A DNA stretch of 29,429 nucleotides from contig NZ_JBQCEE010000168.1 of the NCBI RefSeq assembly GCF_051960575.1, positions 1-29,429 of the forward strand, given 5' to 3'. The translations under genes were made by a program, and so were the position numbers. Origin of the DNA: JBQCEE01 sp051960575. Its GTDB lineage: Bacteria > Actinomycetota > Actinomycetes > Mycobacteriales > Jatrophihabitantaceae. A model generated the notes under the pieces. The model did not search any database. It worked only from the letters and a program-made list of their open reading frames with translations, and had not been told where the DNA came from. Shown here piece by piece: positions 7,255 to 16,657 of the stretch; the stretch's first letter is position 1, and every line of letters starts with the position of its first letter.

Positions 7255-8734
7255 CGGCGAGCGGCTCGGCCATCGGCGCCGTGCCCAGCACCGGCTCGGC
7301 CTCCGCGCGCGGCGGGCGTGGCAGCACGAGCGCCGCCACCACAGCGGCGGCGACCAGCACGAACACCGAGACCACGAACGCCCGGGTGTAGCCACCGGTC
7401 TGCGCGACGGCCGCGCCGGACGACGCGAGCGCGTGCGCGCGGTCGGTCGCGACGGTGAGCAGCGCGGCCAGCCCGAGCGAGCCCCCGATCTGCCGCGTCG
7501 TGTTGATGACGCCGGACGCCAGGCCCGCGTCGCGGCGGTCGACGCCGTTGGTGGCCGCGAGGGTGATCGGCACGAAGCAGATGCCGACACCGAAGGTCGT
7601 CAGCGCACCTGGCAGACCGAGATGCAGGTAGCCCGATGTCGCATCCAGCCGCGAGAGCAGCAACAGGCCGGTGGCCGAGACCAGCGGGCCGATCGTGAGC
7701 AGCGTGCGCACCCCGAGCCGCGCAACGAGCCGCGACGACAGCTGGGTGCCGATGATCAGCGCGATCGGCATCGGCAGGAACGCGAAGCCGGTGCGCAGCG
7801 GGCTGTAGCCGTGCACGTCCTGCAGGTACTGCGACAGTAAGAATAACAGCGTGAACATCACCGACCCGATCCCGACCATGATCAGGTTGGCGCCGGTGAG
7901 GGCGCGCGAGCCGAACAGGCGCAGCGGCACCAGCGGGTGCGGGTGCCTCGACTCGATCGCGAGGAAGGCGGCGAGCAGCACCACGCCGACGGCCAGGAAG
8001 CCGAGCGTGAAGCCCGACGTCCAGGCGTGCGTGTCGGTCTCGACGATGCCGTAGACGAGCGCGACGAGGCCGGCGGTGATGGTGAGGGCGCCACCCCAGT
8101 CGAGCGTCGGGCGCTCACCCTCACCGCGCGACTCGACGATCGTCAGGCGGGCGGCCGCGAGCACGGCGAGGCCGATCGGGACGTTGATGAACAGGATCCA
8201 GCGCCACGACAACAGATCGGTGAGGACGCCACCGGCGATCACGCCCGTGGCCCCGCCCGCGCCCGCGACGGCGCTCCACAGGCCGAGCGCCCGGGTGCGC
8301 GCCTTCGGGTCGGTGAAGGTCGTGGTGAGGATCGTCAGGGTGGCCGGCGACAGCACCGCGCCGCCCAGCCCCTGCAGCCCGCGGGCGCCGATGAGTTCGC
8401 CGCCCGTCTGGGCGAGGCCGCCGAGCAGCGACGTGAGCGAGAACAGCGCGACACCGATCAGGAACAGCCGGCGGCGTCCCCACAGGTCGGCCGCGCGGCC
8501 GCCCAGCAACAGGAACCCGGCGAAGGTGAGCGTGTAGGCGTTCAGCACCCAGCCGAGCGCGTTCTGCGACATGTGCAGCTCGCGCTGCATGTCCGGCAGC
8601 GCGACATTCACGATGCTGATGTCGAGCACGACCATGAACTGGGCGACGCACACGACGGCGAGCACGAGGCCGGGCGTGCGGAAGCGCGCGGCGCGGGCGT
8701 CGGCGGGCAGGTCGAGCTGGCGAGGAGCACTCAC
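7244..8734 (-). CDS. MFS transporter, DHA2 (EmrB/QacA-type) drug-proton antiporter family
   Basis: A 496-residue protein with about 14 membrane helices, the DHA2 length. Motifs include VVLDISIVNVALPDMQREL in helix 1 (motif D1), the motif A loop GGRAADLWGRRRLF, and the helix 5 antiporter segment with GPxxGG-like character (AGAGGATGVIAGG). These proteins expel drugs or metabolites using the proton gradient. The substrate cannot be read from sequence. Start chosen: GTG 8734, ten bases after AAGGA (8745-8749 complement). The open frame runs further upstream to 9031, but that extension overlaps sdhB and has no family similarity. Two adjacent-but-one leucines use the rare TTA codon (7844-7846 and 7838-7840 complement). 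No regulator gene lies next to it. Confidence 0.92.
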   Translation of the reverse strand: MSAPRQLDLPADARAARFRTPGLVLAVVCVAQFMVVLDISIVNVALPDMQRELHMSQNALGWVLNAYTLTFAGFLLLGGRAADLWGRRRLFLIGVALFSLTSLLGGLAQTGGELIGARGLQGLGGAVLSPATLTILTTTFTDPKARTRALGLWSAVAGAGGATGVIAGGVLTDLLSWRWILFINVPIGLAVLAAARLTIVESRGEGERPTLDWGGALTITAGLVALVYGIVETDTHAWTSGFTLGFLAVGVVLLAAFLAIESRHPHPLVPLRLFGSRALTGANLIMVGIGSVMFTLLFLLSQYLQDVHGYSPLRTGFAFLPMPIALIIGTQLSSRLVARLGVRTLLTIGPLVSATGLLLLSRLDATSGYLHLGLPGALTTFGVGICFVPITLAATNGVDRRDAGLASGVINTTRQIGGSLGLAALLTVATDRAHALASSGAAVAQTGGYTRAFVVSVFVLVAAAVVAALVLPRPPRAEAEPVLGTAPMAEPLAVTD

Positions 8735-8958
8735 TGGTCCGGAGTCCTTCTGCTGGCGGGCGGGATGCGACGCCGACCCACACGCGACAGCGATGCGACG
8801 GGCGTGGACCGACAGGAGCAGCAGCGGTGCGCCGCCCGCCGATATTCCGCCCGGTGAGGCTTGCACAGATTCGGACGAGGGACGAGCGCGTCGACCCGCC
8901 GGGAACGCCGACGGCCCCGCCCGGCAGGAGCCGAACGGGGCCGTGGAGGCAGGGCGGG
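8735..8958. other. Spacer between sdhB and the MFS gene
   Basis: 224 bases with no credible gene. The right part contains the sdhB-side hairpin listed separately. The left part must carry the MFS promoter, and I recognise no clear hexamers beyond the AAGGA ribosome site. Confidence 0.5.
8911..8944 (-). terminator. GC-rich hairpin downstream of sdhB
   Basis: ACGGCCCCG (8911-8919) pairs perfectly with CGGGGCCGT (8936-8944) across a 16-base loop that can itself fold (CCGGC/GCCG). It starts about 15 bases after the sdhB stop. There is no T-tract, as is common for actinobacterial terminators. Confidence 0.65.
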
Positions 8959-9720
8959 TCAGACGCGGCGGAAGAGCAGCGCCCGCTTGACCTCGGCGAT
9001 GGCCTTGGTGATCTCGATGCCGCGGGGGCACGCCTCGGTGCAGTTGAAGGTCGTGCGGCAGCGCCAGACGCCTTCACGGTCGTTGAGGATCTCGAGCCGC
9101 TCGTCGGCACCCTGGTCACGGCTGTCGAAGATGAAGCGGTGCGCGTTGACGATCGCGGCCGGCCCGAAGTACGAGCCGTCGGTCCAGTACACCGGGCACG
9201 ACGTGGTGCACGCCGCGCAGAGGATGCACTTGGTGGTGTCGTCGAAGCGCTCGCGGTCCTTCTGCGACTGCTTCCACTCCCGCGTCGGCTGGTTGCCGTA
9301 GGTGATGAGGAACGGCTTGATCGACCGGTAGGCCTCGAAGAACGGCTCCATGTCGACGACGAGGTCCTTCATGAGCGGCAGGCCCTTGATGGGCTCGATC
9401 ATGATCTCGTCGGGCATGTCGCGCACGAGCACCTTGCACGCCAGGCGGTTGACGCCGTTGATGCGCATCGCGTCCGAGCCGCAGACGCCGTGGGCGCACG
9501 AGCGGCGGAAGGTCAGCGACCCGTCCTGCTCCCACTTGATGGTGTGCAGCAGGTTGAGCACGCGGTCGGTCGGCAGCGCTGAGACCTCGTACTTCTCCCA
9601 GTGCGGCTCGGTGTCGACCTCGGGGTTGAACCGCCGGATCTTCACCGTGATGGTGCGGCGCACCAGGTTCGGGTCGGTGGCGGCCGCGTCGGCGACCGGC
9701 CGGTCAGCAACAGCAGTCAC
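8959..9720 (-). CDS. sdhB: Succinate dehydrogenase iron-sulfur subunit
   Basis: A 253-residue subunit carrying the three clusters that pass electrons from SdhA to quinone. The [2Fe-2S] ligand region is CAHGVCGSD...C (C75, C80, C95, with Asp where some enzymes have a fourth Cys, normal for this group). The [4Fe-4S] set is CILCAACTTSCP and the [3Fe-4S]/last set is CRTTFNCTEACPRG. It begins with GTG at 9720, two bases after the sdhA stop, so it is translated from the same polycistron. The enzyme oxidises succinate to fumarate at the inner face of the membrane. A hairpin follows the stop codon, making sdhB the last gene of the operon. Confidence 0.97.
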   Translation of the reverse strand: MTAVADRPVADAAATDPNLVRRTITVKIRRFNPEVDTEPHWEKYEVSALPTDRVLNLLHTIKWEQDGSLTFRRSCAHGVCGSDAMRINGVNRLACKVLVRDMPDEIMIEPIKGLPLMKDLVVDMEPFFEAYRSIKPFLITYGNQPTREWKQSQKDRERFDDTTKCILCAACTTSCPVYWTDGSYFGPAAIVNAHRFIFDSRDQGADERLEILNDREGVWRCRTTFNCTEACPRGIEITKAIAEVKRALLFRRV

Positions 9721-9722
9721 GG

Positions 9723-11459
9723 TCAGTACTTCCGTTCCATGGGCTGGTAGCGGGTCTGGACGACCGGCTTGTAGTCGAGCCGGATCGAGCCGTCCTCGCC
9801 GCGGTAGGCCATCGTGTGGCGCATGAAGTTGACGTCGTCGCGGTTGGGGTAGTCCTCGCGGAAGTGCCCGCCGCGCGACTCGTTGCGGGCGCGGGCGCTG
9901 ATCACGAGCACCTCGGCCAGTTCGAGCAGGAAGCCGAGCTCGATGGCCTCGAGCAGGTCGCTGTTGAAGCGCTTGCCCTTGTCGGTGATCGCGATGTTCG
10001 CGTACCGGGCTTTGAGCTGGGCGATGTCCTCCTCGGCCTGCTTCAGCGACTCCTCGGTGCGGTAGACCTGCGCGTTGCGGTCCATCGTCTCCTGCAGCGC
10101 GCGGCGGATCGAGTGCACGCGCTCGCCGCCGTTCGCCGAGAGCAGCTGCTCGACCATGCCGACGACGGTCTCCTCCGACCCGGTCGGCACGACCGGGGCC
10201 TCGACGCGAGAGGCGTACTCGGCGGCGGCGATGCCGGCGCGGCGTCCGAAGACGTTGATGTCGAGCAGCGAGTTGGTGCCCAACCGGTTCGAACCGTGGA
10301 CGGACACGCAGGCGACCTCGCCCGCGGCGTACAGGCCCGGCACGACGTGCACGTTGTCGCGCAGCACCTCGGCCTGGATGTTGGTCGGGACGCCGCCCAT
10401 CGCGTAGTGCGCGGTCGGGTAGACCGGCACCGGCTCGGTGTACGGCTCGACGCCGAGGTAGGTGCGCGCGAACTCGGTGATGTCGGGCAGCTTGGCGTCG
10501 ATCTGCTCACGCGGCAGGTGCGTGAGGTCGAGCAGCACGTAGTCCTTCTCGGGGCCCGCGCCGCGTCCCTCGCGCACCTCGTTCGCCATCGAGCGGGCGA
10601 CGATGTCACGCGGGGCGAGGTCCTTGATCGTGGGCGCGTAGCGCTCCATGAACCGCTCGCCCGAGCCGTTGCGCAGGATGCCGCCCTCACCGCGCGCGGC
10701 CTCCGAGAGCAGGATGCCCAGGCCGGCGAGGCCCGTCGGGTGGAACTGGAAGAACTCCATGTCCTCGAGCGGCAGGCCCTTGCGCCACACGATGCCCATG
10801 CCGTCGCCGGTGAGCGTGTGCGCGTTCGAGGTGGTCTTGAAGACCTTGCCGAAGCCGCCGGTCGCAAGCACGACCGCTTTCGCGCCGAAGACGTGGATGT
10901 CGCCCGTCGCCAGCTCGTAGGCCACGGCACCCGCGGCCCGCTCGCCGTCCATGATCAGGTCGAGGACGTAGAACTCGTTGAAGAACTCGACGCCCTGCTT
11001 GACGCAGTTCTGGTACAGCGTCTGCAGGATCATGTGGCCGGTGCGGTCGGCCGCGAAGCACGAGCGGCGCACCGCTGCCTCGCCGTGGTTGCGGGTGTGC
11101 CCGCCGAAGCGGCGCTGGTCGATCTTGCCCTCGGGCGTGCGGTTGAACGGCAGGCCCATCTTCTCGAGGTCGATGACCGCGTCGATGGCCTCCTTGCACA
11201 TCACCTCGGCGGCGTCCTGGTCGACGAGGTAGTCGCCGCCCTTGACGGTGTCGAAGGTGTGCCACTCCCAGTTGTCCTCCTCGACGTTGGCCAGCGCGGC
11301 ACACATGCCGCCCTGCGCCGCGCCGGTGTGCGACCGCGTGGGGTAGAGCTTGGTCAGGACGGCGGTGCGCACGCGGCTGCTCGACTCGAGCGCGGCCCGC
11401 ATGCCCGCGCCCCCGGCCCCGACGATGACGACGTCGTACTGGTGGTGGTGAACGGCCAT
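9723..11459 (-). CDS. sdhA: Succinate dehydrogenase flavoprotein subunit
   Basis: A 578-residue FAD subunit of usual length. The dinucleotide-binding loop VVIVGAGGAGMRAALE lies at about 10-25. SHTGAAQGG contains H44, expected to carry the covalent 8-alpha-N3 FAD bond. FQFHPTGL and the LNRLGTNSL-like segment (SNRLGTNSLLDINVFGRRAG) belong to the active site and cap. HYAMGGVPTN precedes the C-terminal flavin region. It oxidises succinate in the cytoplasm-facing domain of complex II. Start ATG 11459; sdhD ends 27 bases upstream. Composition and codon use look like the neighbours. Confidence 0.98.
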   Translation of the reverse strand: MAVHHHQYDVVIVGAGGAGMRAALESSSRVRTAVLTKLYPTRSHTGAAQGGMCAALANVEEDNWEWHTFDTVKGGDYLVDQDAAEVMCKEAIDAVIDLEKMGLPFNRTPEGKIDQRRFGGHTRNHGEAAVRRSCFAADRTGHMILQTLYQNCVKQGVEFFNEFYVLDLIMDGERAAGAVAYELATGDIHVFGAKAVVLATGGFGKVFKTTSNAHTLTGDGMGIVWRKGLPLEDMEFFQFHPTGLAGLGILLSEAARGEGGILRNGSGERFMERYAPTIKDLAPRDIVARSMANEVREGRGAGPEKDYVLLDLTHLPREQIDAKLPDITEFARTYLGVEPYTEPVPVYPTAHYAMGGVPTNIQAEVLRDNVHVVPGLYAAGEVACVSVHGSNRLGTNSLLDINVFGRRAGIAAAEYASRVEAPVVPTGSEETVVGMVEQLLSANGGERVHSIRRALQETMDRNAQVYRTEESLKQAEEDIAQLKARYANIAITDKGKRFNSDLLEAIELGFLLELAEVLVISARARNESRGGHFREDYPNRDDVNFMRHTMAYRGEDGSIRLDYKPVVQTRYQPMERKY

Positions 11460-11486
11460 CTCAGCTTCGTCCTGTCTGTTCAGGGA

Positions 11487-11915
11487 TCACGAGTGCAGCG
11501 TCGGGTCGAAGGTGAAGATCACCAACGTGCCGAGCAGGATCGTGATCGTCGTCGCCGTGTAGAGCACCGTCTTGAGCGCCAGGCGGGTGCCGTCGCGGCG
11601 GGTGTAGTCGTTGATGACGGTGCGCAGGCCGTTGGTGCCGTGCAGCATCGCCAGCCAGAGCATCAGCAGGTCCCAGACCTGCCAGAACGGCGAGGCCCAG
11701 CGGCCGGCGACGAAGCCCCAGTTGATGCGCTGCACGCCGCCGTCGAGGACGTTCATGATGAACAGGTGCCCGAGCACGAGCACGACGAGCACGACGCCCG
11801 AGACCCGCATGAACAGCCAGGCGTAGAGCTCGGTGTTGGTGCGTCCGCGGCGGGGGCGGTTCGGCGCGCTGCGCGGCGCCTCGATGACCGGCGGGATCGA
11901 ACTGTGCATGGTCAT
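11487..11915 (-). CDS. sdhD: Succinate dehydrogenase hydrophobic membrane anchor subunit
   Basis: A 142-residue protein with three membrane helices: LFMRVSGVVLVVLVLGHLFIM, WDLLMLWLAMLHGTNGLRTV and LYTATTITILLGTLVIFTF. His residues in the first (GHLF) and second (LHGTNG) helices are the expected haem or quinone-site residues. The N-terminal 25 residues are polar and Pro/Arg-rich. It starts at ATG 11915, one base after the sdhC stop, and a second in-frame ATG lies two codons later (11909). With SdhC it anchors SdhAB and forms the quinone site. Confidence 0.93.
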   Translation of the reverse strand: MTMHSSIPPVIEAPRSAPNRPRRGRTNTELYAWLFMRVSGVVLVVLVLGHLFIMNVLDGGVQRINWGFVAGRWASPFWQVWDLLMLWLAMLHGTNGLRTVINDYTRRDGTRLALKTVLYTATTITILLGTLVIFTFDPTLHS

Positions 11916-11916
11916 G

Positions 11917-12372
11917 TCACTTGCTCCCGAACAGCACTTCGAACGAGTGCTTGAACATGAAGAACGCGCCCGGCACCATCACGACGACCCAGATCGCCAG
12001 GATCGCCCAGAGCATCTGCCGCTGGTAGCGCGTGCCCTTCCACCAGAAGTCGACCGCGATGATCCGCAGGCCGTTCAGCGCGTGGAACAGCACCGCGCCG
12101 ACCAGCCCGATCTCCATCAGGTTGACGACCGGGTTCTTGTAGGTGTCGATGACCTTGTCGTACGACTCCGGTGAGACCCGCACCAGCGCGGTGTCGAGGA
12201 CGTGCGTGAAGAGGAAGAAGAAGGTCAGGACGCCCGTGATGCGGTGGGCCACCCACGACCACATGCCCTCACGGCCGCGGTACAGCGACCCACTGAGACG
12301 GGTGCGCTGCGGCTCGGCGAGGTCGGCGGGCGTGGCGTCGGCTTCGGGGCGGCTCGGTGCGGCTGTCGACAC
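11917..12372 (-). CDS. sdhC: Succinate dehydrogenase cytochrome b556 subunit
   Basis: 151 residues from GTG 12372. The SdhC signature LSGSLYRGREGMWSWVAHRI leads into helix 1 (TGVLTFFFLFTHVLDTALV), with a His ligand candidate in FTHVLD. Helix 2 has LFHALNGLRII with the second His, and helix 3 is AILAIWVVVMVPGAFFMF. The start is decided by GGAGG (complement of 12381-12385) eight bases upstream. The open frame extends to 12468, but those residues (Cys/Arg/His-rich) look like untranslated leader. It is the first gene of sdhCDAB. Confidence 0.93.
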   Translation of the reverse strand: MSTAAPSRPEADATPADLAEPQRTRLSGSLYRGREGMWSWVAHRITGVLTFFFLFTHVLDTALVRVSPESYDKVIDTYKNPVVNLMEIGLVGAVLFHALNGLRIIAVDFWWKGTRYQRQMLWAILAIWVVVMVPGAFFMFKHSFEVLFGSK

Positions 12373-12469
12373 CTGAGTTCCCTCCAGGATCGGGGCCCCG
12401 GCGAGAGGCCGGTGGCGGCGGGAGCAGGGCACACCCGTGGTGACAGGTGTTTCCGTGCTGTTGCTCAAA

Positions 12470-12475
12470 ATGCTA
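12470..12475 (-). promoter_or_regulatory. Candidate -10 (TAGCAT) of the sdhCDAB operon
   Basis: TAGCAT on the minus strand matches TANNNT and lies in the most AT-rich patch of the spacer (CAAAATGCTAAT on the plus strand). No convincing -35 is seen. The palindrome at 12497-12508 lies 22-33 bases upstream. Confidence 0.45.
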
Positions 12476-12613
12476 ATCCGCGGCCCATCGGCACACCCCG
12501 TGCACGGGTTCGGAAGCCTGAGAAATCACATTCCGCCCGGCTCGCCGCGAGCCCGACGGTCGCGGCTCGGCAACGAAACGGCGTCGCGCGACCGCCGACG
12601 CACAGCCCACGGC

Positions 12614-12619
12614 TAGGCT
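12614..12619 (+). promoter_or_regulatory. Candidate -10 (TAGGCT) of the nucleoside-uptake operon
   Basis: TAGGCT matches TANNNT and would start transcription near 12626, giving a leader of about 54 bases before the TTG start with its AGGGGAG site. Confidence 0.4.
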
Positions 12620-12679
12620 GCCCGCCATACGGACGCCGGGGCCGCCGGAAGCGGTCTCGGCTCGATGAGGGGAGCAGGG

Positions 12680-13726
12680 TTGCGGGTATCGCGGAAGGCG
12701 CGGTTCGCGGCCGTCGTCGCGGCGGGGGCACTGGCGCTCACCGCCTGCAGCAGCAGCGGCAAGAGCGGCAACAACAACAGTGGTGGCAGCGGCTCCAAGA
12801 CGCTCAAGGTCGGTCTGGCCTACGACGTCGGCGGCCGTGGTGACAAGTCGTTCAACGACCTGGCCGCGGCGGGCCTGCAGAAGGCCAGCCAGGACCTGAA
12901 GATCCAGACCAAAGAGCTCTCGGCCGTCGCCGGCGAGAACGACCAGGCCAAGGCCGACCGCCTGACCCTGCTCGCGACGTCCGGCTACAACCCGATCATC
13001 GCGGTCGGCTTCGCCTACGCGGCGGGCCTGGCCAAGGTGGCGCCGAAGTTCCCGAAGGTGCACTTCGCGATCGTCGACGACGACTCGAGCAAGCTGCCGA
13101 ACGTCGAGGGCCTCGTCTTCGCCGAGAACGAGAGCAGCTACCTCGTCGGCGTCGCGGCGGCGCTGGCCAGCAAGACCCACCACATCGGGTTCATCGGTGG
13201 CGTCCAGACCCCGCTGATCCAGAAGTTCCAGGCCGGCTACGACGCCGGCGCGAAGGCGGTCGACCCGACCATCAAGGTCGACGTCGCCTACATCAGCCAG
13301 GCGCCCGACTTCACCGGCTTCAACGACCCGGCCAAGGCCAAGGTCATCGCCGAGGGCCAGTACGACAACGGCGCCGACGTGGTCTACCACGCCGCGGGTG
13401 GCTCGGGCAGCGGCCTGTTCCAGGCCGCCGTCGAGAAGAACAAGCTGGCGATCGGTGTCGACTCCGACCAGTACCAGACCGCCGCGGCCGACCAGAAGCC
13501 GCTCATCCTCACCTCGGCGCTCAAGGGCGTCGACACCGCGGTCTACAACTTCATCGAGGCCGACTCGAAGGGCCAGTTCAAGGCCGGCTCGACGCGGTTC
13601 ACGCTGAAGGACAACGGCGTCGGCTACTCGACGTCGAACCCGAAGATCGACCCGTACAAGGCGAAGATCGACGAGTACAAGCAGAAGATCATCGCCGGCT
13701 CGATCACGGTGCCGACCACGCCGTAA
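12680..13726 (+). CDS. BMP family ABC transporter substrate-binding lipoprotein (nucleoside uptake)
   Basis: 348 residues from TTG 12680. The signal peptide ends in lipobox LTAC (C23), then a Ser/Gly/Asn-rich tether (about 24-40) leads to the mature domain. The opening DVGGRGDKSFNDLAAAG is the signature of BMP/PnrA/Med-like proteins that bind purine or other nucleosides outside the membrane. Start choice: AGGGGAG (12668-12674) lies five bases before the TTG. The in-frame ATG at 12665 would add MRGAG but has no ribosome site. The neighbouring ATPase, permeases and nucleoside enzymes support nucleosides as ligand, although the exact preference is not visible. Two strong hairpins follow the stop and probably reduce read-through to the rest of the operon. 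Confidence 0.92.
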   Translation: MRVSRKARFAAVVAAGALALTACSSSGKSGNNNSGGSGSKTLKVGLAYDVGGRGDKSFNDLAAAGLQKASQDLKIQTKELSAVAGENDQAKADRLTLLATSGYNPIIAVGFAYAAGLAKVAPKFPKVHFAIVDDDSSKLPNVEGLVFAENESSYLVGVAAALASKTHHIGFIGGVQTPLIQKFQAGYDAGAKAVDPTIKVDVAYISQAPDFTGFNDPAKAKVIAEGQYDNGADVVYHAAGGSGSGLFQAAVEKNKLAIGVDSDQYQTAAADQKPLILTSALKGVDTAVYNFIEADSKGQFKAGSTRFTLKDNGVGYSTSNPKIDPYKAKIDEYKQKIIAGSITVPTTP

Positions 13727-13737
13727 CACCCCCGCCG

Positions 13738-13762
13738 GGGGCGGCCGCACCACGGCCGCCCC
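13738..13762 (+). terminator. Hairpin 1 downstream of the BMP lipoprotein gene
   Basis: GGGGCGGCCG (13738-13747) pairs with CGGCCGCCCC (13753-13762) over a five-base loop, 11 bases after the stop. There is no T-tract. It is likely a partial terminator or an mRNA-protecting stem. Confidence 0.6.
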
Positions 13763-13781
13763 GACGGCAGATCGACCCGCT

Positions 13782-13811
13782 GGCCCGGGACGCGCCCGCG
13801 CGTCCCGGGCC
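13782..13811 (+). terminator. Hairpin 2 upstream of the ABC ATPase gene
   Basis: GGCCCGGGACGCG (13782-13794) is perfectly complementary to CGCGTCCCGGGCC (13799-13811), a 13-bp GC stem with a four-base loop (13795-13798). Together with hairpin 1 it separates the lipoprotein gene from the ATPase gene inside one operon. Confidence 0.65.
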
Positions 13812-13907
13812 GTCATCGTTCGCGGCGCTTGCCACCACCGCAGCGCACCCGACAGGCTCGACCCGAGCGGCGCGAGACCCGCGCCGCCGGTCGGAACAGG
13901 AGCACCG

Positions 13908-15460
<1,553 letters not shown>

Positions 15461-15464
<4 letters not shown>

Positions 15465-16657
15465 GCAGCACCGTCGTCGACGCACCGCAGGGCGCGAGCG
15501 CCCCGGCACCGAAGGCCGGCCCGCGAGGCACCGGGCGGCTCGGTGGCGCCGGTCGTCGCCTCGCGCTCAACGTCCTCGCGGCCGTCGTCGCCGCCGCCTT
15601 CGCCGCGGCCCTCACCTCGGTGATCCTCCTGATCCGCGGCGACAGCCCGAGCTTCGTCATCTCGCAGATGTGGGACTACGGCACGAGCGCCGGCAGTGAG
15701 GTGTCGATCCTCAACAGCGCGTCCGTCTACTACCTGTCGGCGATCGCGGTGGCCATCGGCTTCCGCATGAACCTGTTCAACATCGGTGTCGACGGCACCT
15801 ACCGGCTCGCGGCCTGCGTGGCCGGCGCGTTCGGTGGCTGGGTGTCGCTGCCCACCGGGCTGCACCAGGCGGCGATCATCCTCGTCGCCATGGCGGTCGG
15901 GGCGGTGTGGGCCGGCATCGCGGCCGTGCTCAAGGTGACGCGCGGCGTGAGCGAGGTGATCTCGACGATCATGCTCAACTTCATCGCCACCGGCCTCATC
16001 GCGTTCCTCATGCGCACGTCGCTGTTCGGCAACCGCGTGGGCGCGAACGACATCACCACCAAGCCGATCCCGCACTCGGGGCAGGTCGGCGGTCTCAACC
16101 TGATCCCGTCCGCGGGCGTCGAGGTGTACGGGCTGATCCTGCTGTCGGCCGCGGTCGGCATCGTCTTCTGGTTCGTCGTCAACCGGACGCGGTTCGGCTT
16201 CGACCTGCGCGCCACCGGCCGATCGGCGACCGCTGCGGAGGCCAGCGGCGTCAACGTGAAGCGGATGATCGTCGCGACGCTGTGCCTGTCCGGCGCCGCC
16301 GCCGGGCTCGTCGGCATGCCCGCCCTGCTCGGTGACGCGCACTCGTACTCGTCCATCACCTTCCAGACCGGGCTGGGCTTCACCGGCATCGCGATCGCCC
16401 TGCTCGGCCGCAACAACCCCGTCGGCATCGCGTTCGCATCGATCCTCTGGGCCTTCCTCGACCAGTCGGCGCAGATCCTCGACATCAACAACATCCCGAA
16501 GGAGATCGTGCAGATCACGCAGGGCATCGTCGTGCTGTCGGTCGTCGTGGCCTACGAGCTGGTGCGCCGGTTCGCGCTGCGCGCGCAGGCCCGCTCGGTC
16601 GGCGCCGCGGTCGACGCCGCACCGCCCGCCGGCGCCGTCGAGGGAGCGGCCGCATGA
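15461..16657 (+). CDS. ABC transporter permease 1 (nucleoside/BPL_transp_2 family)
   Basis: 398 residues from GTG 15461, which overlaps the ATPase stop in GTGA. A polar, Ala/Pro-rich N-terminal tail of about 35 residues is followed by some nine or ten membrane segments. The motif GFRMNLFNIGVDGTY (100-114) is the family's conserved cytoplasmic-loop region, and DLRATGRSATAAEASGVNV is the loop that contacts the ATPase. It forms half of the membrane channel for the BMP-delivered nucleoside. A much longer open frame upstream is only the alternative frame of the ATPase gene. The stop overlaps the second permease start (ATGA, 16654-16657). Confidence 0.95.

Larger units (their letters stand above)
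12373..12679. promoter_or_regulatory. Divergent control region between sdhC and the BMP lipoprotein gene
   Basis: 307 bases without a credible gene. For sdh (minus strand), TAGCAT (complement of 12470-12475) is a good -10 and gives a leader of about 90 bases ending in the GGAGG site. A perfect 12-bp palindrome, CCCGTGCACGGG (12497-12508), sits just upstream, near the expected -35. For the BMP operon (plus strand), TAGGCT at 12614-12619 is a candidate -10. The block 12431-12450 also has inverted ACACC/GGTGT arms inside the sdh leader. Confidence 0.5.

Noticed and set aside
8735..9031. N-terminal extension of the MFS protein
   Set aside because: It overlaps sdhB and the hairpin. The MFS fold begins right after GTG 8734, which has a ribosome site.
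9816..11954. 712-residue plus-strand ORF opposite sdhA
   Set aside because: It is the antisense shadow of sdhA/sdhD, with His/Val/Asp/Arg-rich nonsense composition. The minus-strand sdh genes are unmistakable.
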